Under the pieces are notes generated by a model. It was not told the origin of the DNA and ran no database searches. It saw only the letters and a list, made by a program, of their open reading frames with translations. From Evansella alkalicola (GTDB taxonomy: Bacteria > Bacillota > Bacilli > Bacillales > Salisediminibacteriaceae): a stretch of DNA of 64,000 bases. The translations under genes were made by a program, and so were the position numbers. Location of the stretch: assembly GCF_019042735.1 (NCBI RefSeq), contig NZ_JAHQCR010000034.1, positions 1 through 64,000 on the forward strand, read 5' to 3'. Below, piece by piece: positions 60,551-64,000 of this stretch. Position 1 is the stretch's first letter, and each line of letters starts with the position of its first letter.

Positions 60551-61452
60551 AAGTGGACCAACAAGATCCCACTGCTGGTTTCGGTGGCGTGTATGGTGAT
60601 TTTACTGCAAAAAGGCTCTCCGATATAAAAAAAACAATTAAACATCATTTGATGTTTGTAGAATATGCGATCCGTAAAGAGCGAGATGGTTATTTTGTCC
60701 GACATAATTTATATTGTCCACAAAATTATGAGAACAACAAGTTACTCCCAGATGGAGAATTGCAATTGGTGAATGGGGAAATTATTTCAGTGGAAGTTGA
60801 TACGGGTTCAATGCGTCTAAGTCAACTGGTGGGGAAATTTGAGAATTATAAAAACTTTTTCGATCACTGCTTAAATAAGAATCAACCAATTCCATGGATT
60901 GCTATAACATTTGTAACTAGTCAAGACGATGTGCCATTGGAAAAAAATGCAAACTTAAAACGTATTTTTAGTGCTGCTTCAATTGGGCTAGTGCATTATT
61001 GTTGGGAGGTGGATATTTTAGTTGGGGAATACAGATTAATGCAGCTACTTCAAAATAATCAAGAATTGTTACTGAATAATAACATCCCCATCCCTTCAAG
61101 AGCAACATCAATGGAGATTGACAAAGTGGAGACTTATAAAGAAAGTAATGAAGCAATACAACAACCAGTTGTAGAAAAAACAGAAACAAGTTGGGAAGAA
61201 AAACGCCAGAAATATGTTCAGGCAGAAGAAGAACGTATTAGGAAAGAGCTATATAAAGAAGCCCATAAAAAGTGGTATGAACTCCCTGAAAAGAATCGAA
61301 CGATTGTGATAGGTGCACATTTTGGATTTATAGGTGGAGAAAGAGTCGAAAATACTGAGAAGAAGAAACGGTTAATTAATGAGTACTTTGATTCAAATAT
61401 AGACGCCCGAATAAAGAAAATAAAAGTACCGCTATTATTTTTTGATGATTAA
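60526..61452 (+). CDS. Replication-relaxation family protein, C-terminal part
   Basis: 308 residues continuing the preceding protein: HHLMFVEYAIRKERDGYFVRHNLYCPQNYENNKLLPDGELQLVNGEIISVEVDTGSMRLSQLVGKFENYKNFF. The PDGELQL...VEVDTGS..L..KFENY pattern is nuclease-fold-like (D...E-x-D) and typical of this family. The tail is a charged helix. The available GTG at 60526 has no ribosome binding site, so the two parts are one gene of about 390 codons. Slippage on A9 could produce some full-length protein. Confidence 0.75.
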   Translation: MDFVKGYIKVDQQDPTAGFGGVYGDFTAKRLSDIKKTIKHHLMFVEYAIRKERDGYFVRHNLYCPQNYENNKLLPDGELQLVNGEIISVEVDTGSMRLSQLVGKFENYKNFFDHCLNKNQPIPWIAITFVTSQDDVPLEKNANLKRIFSAASIGLVHYCWEVDILVGEYRLMQLLQNNQELLLNNNIPIPSRATSMEIDKVETYKESNEAIQQPVVEKTETSWEEKRQKYVQAEEERIRKELYKEAHKKWYELPEKNRTIVIGAHFGFIGGERVENTEKKKRLINEYFDSNIDARIKKIKVPLLFFDD

Positions 61453-61528
61453 AATAAATTTTTTGGGGGATTTTCCGTTATCCCAATAATTGCGTAAGAG
61501 GATATATTTTGTTGGAGCAATTTTCACA

Positions 61529-61560
61529 AGTAAATGGATGTCAATTGACATCCATTTACT
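61529..61560. repeat. 32-bp perfect palindrome between convergent genes
   Basis: Left arm AGTAAATGGATGTCAA joins its exact complement TTGACATCCATTTACT with no spacer. It lies between the replication-relaxation gene and the homing endonuclease gene. It may be a terminator stem, a recombination site, or a cleavage site for the neighbouring nuclease. Confidence 0.8.
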
Positions 61561-61590
61561 ACTTACTTATGAAACTCTTCATACTATAAT

Positions 61591-62523
61591 TTATTTTTTT
61601 ATATTATACATCTTTAGAAATCTATTATATTTCCTATCTAAGTGTATCTTAGAATCCTGGTATAGCCATTCTAACACGGACATGACTTGGTGTTTTCCTC
61701 GCAATTGAAGACGTTGTATGTTCTTGGACTTATGTGCGCCATAAAGTTTTGCAGTTGCTGGAACATCCACCTCTTTTTGTATTATTTCACGTACCGACTC
61801 TAAAAAGGATACTGTTCCTTCCAAATCGAGAGAGTATTGTTCATTTTTATAAAGACCAAATGTACCATCGCCGTCTAAATAACCTCTAATAAAGGGCTTA
61901 TATAGACTTTTCTTCAAATTTTTAGGGAATGTAATCTTTAAAGTTTTGCAAGGAACAACCCCTATTTTCTGTAGGTCCTTTTCTAAGATTGGAGAAGTTA
62001 CATCAAATGATGTAACTTCAAAATCTCCAACACGAGTTTTTGCTACATGGTGCCTTATAGGGTGCTCTGCCTCCATTGCCTTCTTAAATTTTTCTAATAT
62101 ATCCCTATCTTTCTTTGAAACTGTAATCGTCAATGTCCCTTTTCTGGTCAAGCATCCATCGGCGTATACGAAGCCCGAAAAGTACGCCTTTTCTTCACTA
62201 TCAATCTTTGAAAAGTAATTAAAATTTGCTTGATACATGTTCCGTGCTTCTCTTAGTTTTATGCCTCTAACCCTAAGATGTTGTCTAACGTTTTGGGCAC
62301 TCATATTATAGGTTTTAGCTAATTTCCTGGTTGAATCACCTGAAAGATAGCCTTTAATAACCTGGATCGTCCTTTGCTTGGCATGTATTAATCCCAGTCG
62401 TTTAATAATTCTATCGGCAGTTCTAACCGAAACATTATAGTTTTCTTTAATCCAAACCTTGTCAATATGGTTTAGAAACGATTGTGCTCTTATTTCATCT
62501 ATTTGTTCTGCTGTTAATGGCAT
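61591..62523 (-). CDS. LAGLIDADG homing endonuclease with N-terminal HTH
   Basis: 310 residues, freestanding. N-terminal HTH repeats (WIKENYNVSVRTADRIIKRLGL; DSTRKLAKTYNMSAQNVRQHLRVRGIKL) precede two LAGLIDADG helices: AYFSGFVYADGCLT (catalytic Asp) and FIRGYLDGDGTFG. This is a monomeric, double-motif enzyme that cuts a long asymmetric DNA site. No host intron or intein is present around it. ATG with AAGAGGAAG. Confidence 0.9.
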   Translation of the reverse strand: MPLTAEQIDEIRAQSFLNHIDKVWIKENYNVSVRTADRIIKRLGLIHAKQRTIQVIKGYLSGDSTRKLAKTYNMSAQNVRQHLRVRGIKLREARNMYQANFNYFSKIDSEEKAYFSGFVYADGCLTRKGTLTITVSKKDRDILEKFKKAMEAEHPIRHHVAKTRVGDFEVTSFDVTSPILEKDLQKIGVVPCKTLKITFPKNLKKSLYKPFIRGYLDGDGTFGLYKNEQYSLDLEGTVSFLESVREIIQKEVDVPATAKLYGAHKSKNIQRLQLRGKHQVMSVLEWLYQDSKIHLDRKYNRFLKMYNIKK

Positions 62524-63010
62524 TTAGCTTCCTCTTTTCTTAGATGCTATAATTCGTGTATCATTGAATTTCCTCTTACTTAGAAGTAAAAGCACTTGTT
62601 GATTTACAGGATAGAAGGTAAGAACCTCCATAATGTATGCGAAAGACTTATTGGCCAATAAAGTAATTCAACCTGTATAACCATAGATTAATAGACGAAA
62701 GGAAAATAGCCAAATTCGTTAGGGGGTATAAAATTTTTTAAGGTAAATGGACTACCTTCCTAATACTGCGGTAGGTTGTAATTCTTGCTTGTGCCGACTG
62801 AGATGATAGATAAAAAGGGAATTAAAGTTATTCTTGTGGAGGTTGCAGATTATAGAGATTTGGTACGTTGAAGGAGGGGGGGATAGAGAAGAAATAAAAA
62901 TAATTTAATACCCTTTTCAGGATTACAGTAGCATCCTTCATGAGGTTCTTTTTATTATGTGAGAAATTCTCATTATATGATAGAATTAAAAAAAAGTGTG
63001 GTGATGACAA
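62524..63010. other. Intergenic stretch before the last gene
   Basis: About 490 bp. A possible promoter for the next gene, TTCTCATTATATGATAGAAT (62968-62987), and two T-rich tracts are all that can be seen. No gene is supported. Confidence 0.4.
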
Positions 63011-64000
63011 GTGAAAAAAGCTTTCTCTATTACTGTTAGTACTCAACCAAATACAAATTTAAGCATTGCAAAAGATATAAGTCTAGTTAAGGTTGGTTTG
63101 GTTTATGCTGACAATGTGAAACTTGCTAGTCCTGGTGTTTCCATGATTGCTAGTCTTGATAAAATGAGTGAAATGTCTGAAAAGTATCAAGCGTATTTTT
63201 ATCGGGAAATGATGAGACAATCAGATGAAACCCTTTTTCATTTGATGGATAGATACTATAAGATTTTAAGTAAAAGAGTTTTGTCAAAACAAGAAATAGC
63301 ATTAAGGAAAAAGTACCGTCAAGGATTTGTCATCACAAAACCTAAAGTCGAAGAGATTGCAAATAAAATAATTTATGATTCTGGGTTTGAGCAAATTAAA
63401 AATATTATAGAAAATGGTGTATTAGAGTTAGAAACCTATACTCCAAATGACGGAAATTATTTTGAGCAAGTACTAAATGAATTCATGGAGTCAGTAACTA
63501 GTTCCGCCCTAGAAGGCAATACCTACCCACTTTATGATCAGCATGTTAGTAAATTAATTGGAAGTTTCTTTGGGATGGGACTAATTAAAAACTATAGATC
63601 AACTACAGAGAAAATGAAGCATACTGGGTTTACTGCTGATACCATGCAAAGACTACCTTGTTTCGAAAAAGCTACGATAGGTGAGGTTTTAGATATAAGG
63701 AAGGAATTGAATAGAGAACTAATTAGGTTTAGGTCAGCTATGTTTAAATATTCTAAAAATATAAACAATGAACAATGGAGTGATGACTTTCTATACGAGG
63801 TTGAGCGATTGTATAGGGAAGAGGTAGAGCCAGCAGTATTGGAAATTGAAGAACAATGTGAGTCTAATATTTATTTAAAAGAGTTATCTTATAGAGTGGC
63901 AACTAGTAAGTTAACAGTACCTTCTTTGTTTGGTATGGCAGTATCACCAACAGCAGAATTTATAGGTTTAACTGAAACTATGATTGCTACAGTTTTATCA
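63011..64000 (+). CDS. Unrecognised protein, 3' end outside the window
   Basis: An uninterrupted frame from GTG 63011 (GTGATGAC upstream, weak site) to the window edge, at least 330 codons. It starts KKAFSITVSTQPNTNLSIAKDISLVKVGLVYADNVKLASPGVSMIASL; the VGLVYADNVKLASP stretch resembles the opening of some bacterial proteins of unknown role. The rest is mostly helical and charged, without signal peptide or membrane segments. No domain is recognised. It is close to mobile-element genes, so a defence or element-borne role is possible but unproven. Confidence 0.6.
   Translation, partial: MKKAFSITVSTQPNTNLSIAKDISLVKVGLVYADNVKLASPGVSMIASLDKMSEMSEKYQAYFYREMMRQSDETLFHLMDRYYKILSKRVLSKQEIALRKKYRQGFVITKPKVEEIANKIIYDSGFEQIKNIIENGVLELETYTPNDGNYFEQVLNEFMESVTSSALEGNTYPLYDQHVSKLIGSFFGMGLIKNYRSTTEKMKHTGFTADTMQRLPCFEKATIGEVLDIRKELNRELIRFRSAMFKYSKNINNEQWSDDFLYEVERLYREEVEPAVLEIEEQCESNIYLKELSYRVATSKLTVPSLFGMAVSPTAEFIGLTETMIATVLS

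Overview
The window is low-GC Firmicute DNA, most likely from a spore-forming member of the Bacillaceae. The signs are strong AGGAGG-type ribosome binding sites with frequent GTG/TTG starts, CotF-type spore coat genes around a zinc alcohol dehydrogenase, an RNase J1-type nuclease, LysM/GH73 wall hydrolases and a YhgE/Pip protein. The two SulP-UspA modules would fit a salt- or alkali-adapted bacillus, but that is only inference.

Layout. 0-10 kb: a tandem hairpin array, an ATPase, a UbiB-type kinase, a GH120 beta-xylosidase, then many small accessory genes (ART-like protein, SUKH, GNATs, cupin, DUF1801, a DUF2089 regulator operon), including a GNAT gene with an in-frame stop. 10-24 kb: an RsgA-family GTPase behind a leader peptide and attenuator; a VKOR-like membrane protein behind a CsoR-like operator; an OmpA-type lipoprotein gene split by a frameshift; YhgE/Pip; a polysaccharide deacetylase; a divergent spore-coat/adhB island; a GH73-LysM hydrolase. 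24-30 kb: small surface proteins, a Nudix protein, a six-LysM protein, a 1.1-kb non-coding stretch with features of a large structured RNA, and a Gly/Pro-rich protein.

30-38.3 kb: a complete Gram-positive Tad/Flp pilus locus. A c-di-GMP-I (GEMM) riboswitch with its own terminator precedes two Flp pilin genes, followed by prepilin peptidase, TadE- and TadG-like pseudopilins, CpaB, TadZ, TadA, TadB and TadC. Most of the genes overlap or nearly touch. Second-messenger sensing is therefore physically linked to pilus synthesis.

38.3-45.5 kb: a decayed region. It opens with the 3' part of a selenocysteine-type tRNA, apparently an attachment-site remnant, joined to a 120-bp sequence that recurs about 6.8 kb away. 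Between the copies are a broken APC permease, DoxX, nested palindromes, a protease with a shifted signal peptide, a truncated IS1182-type transposase and a fragment of a paralogue of the 56-kb HTH protein. 45.5-54.4 kb: an RNase J1-like nuclease, an MFS transporter, and two SulP-UspA modules arranged divergently around a frameshifted YVTN beta-propeller gene. 54.4-64 kb: two methyltransferases and a mobile-element-like tract (HTH proteins, HNH nuclease, replication-relaxation protein split at an A9 run, LAGLIDADG endonuclease, and an unrecognised gene running off the window). Six genes carry frame or stop lesions; whether these are real decay, slippage or sequence error cannot be told from one sequence.
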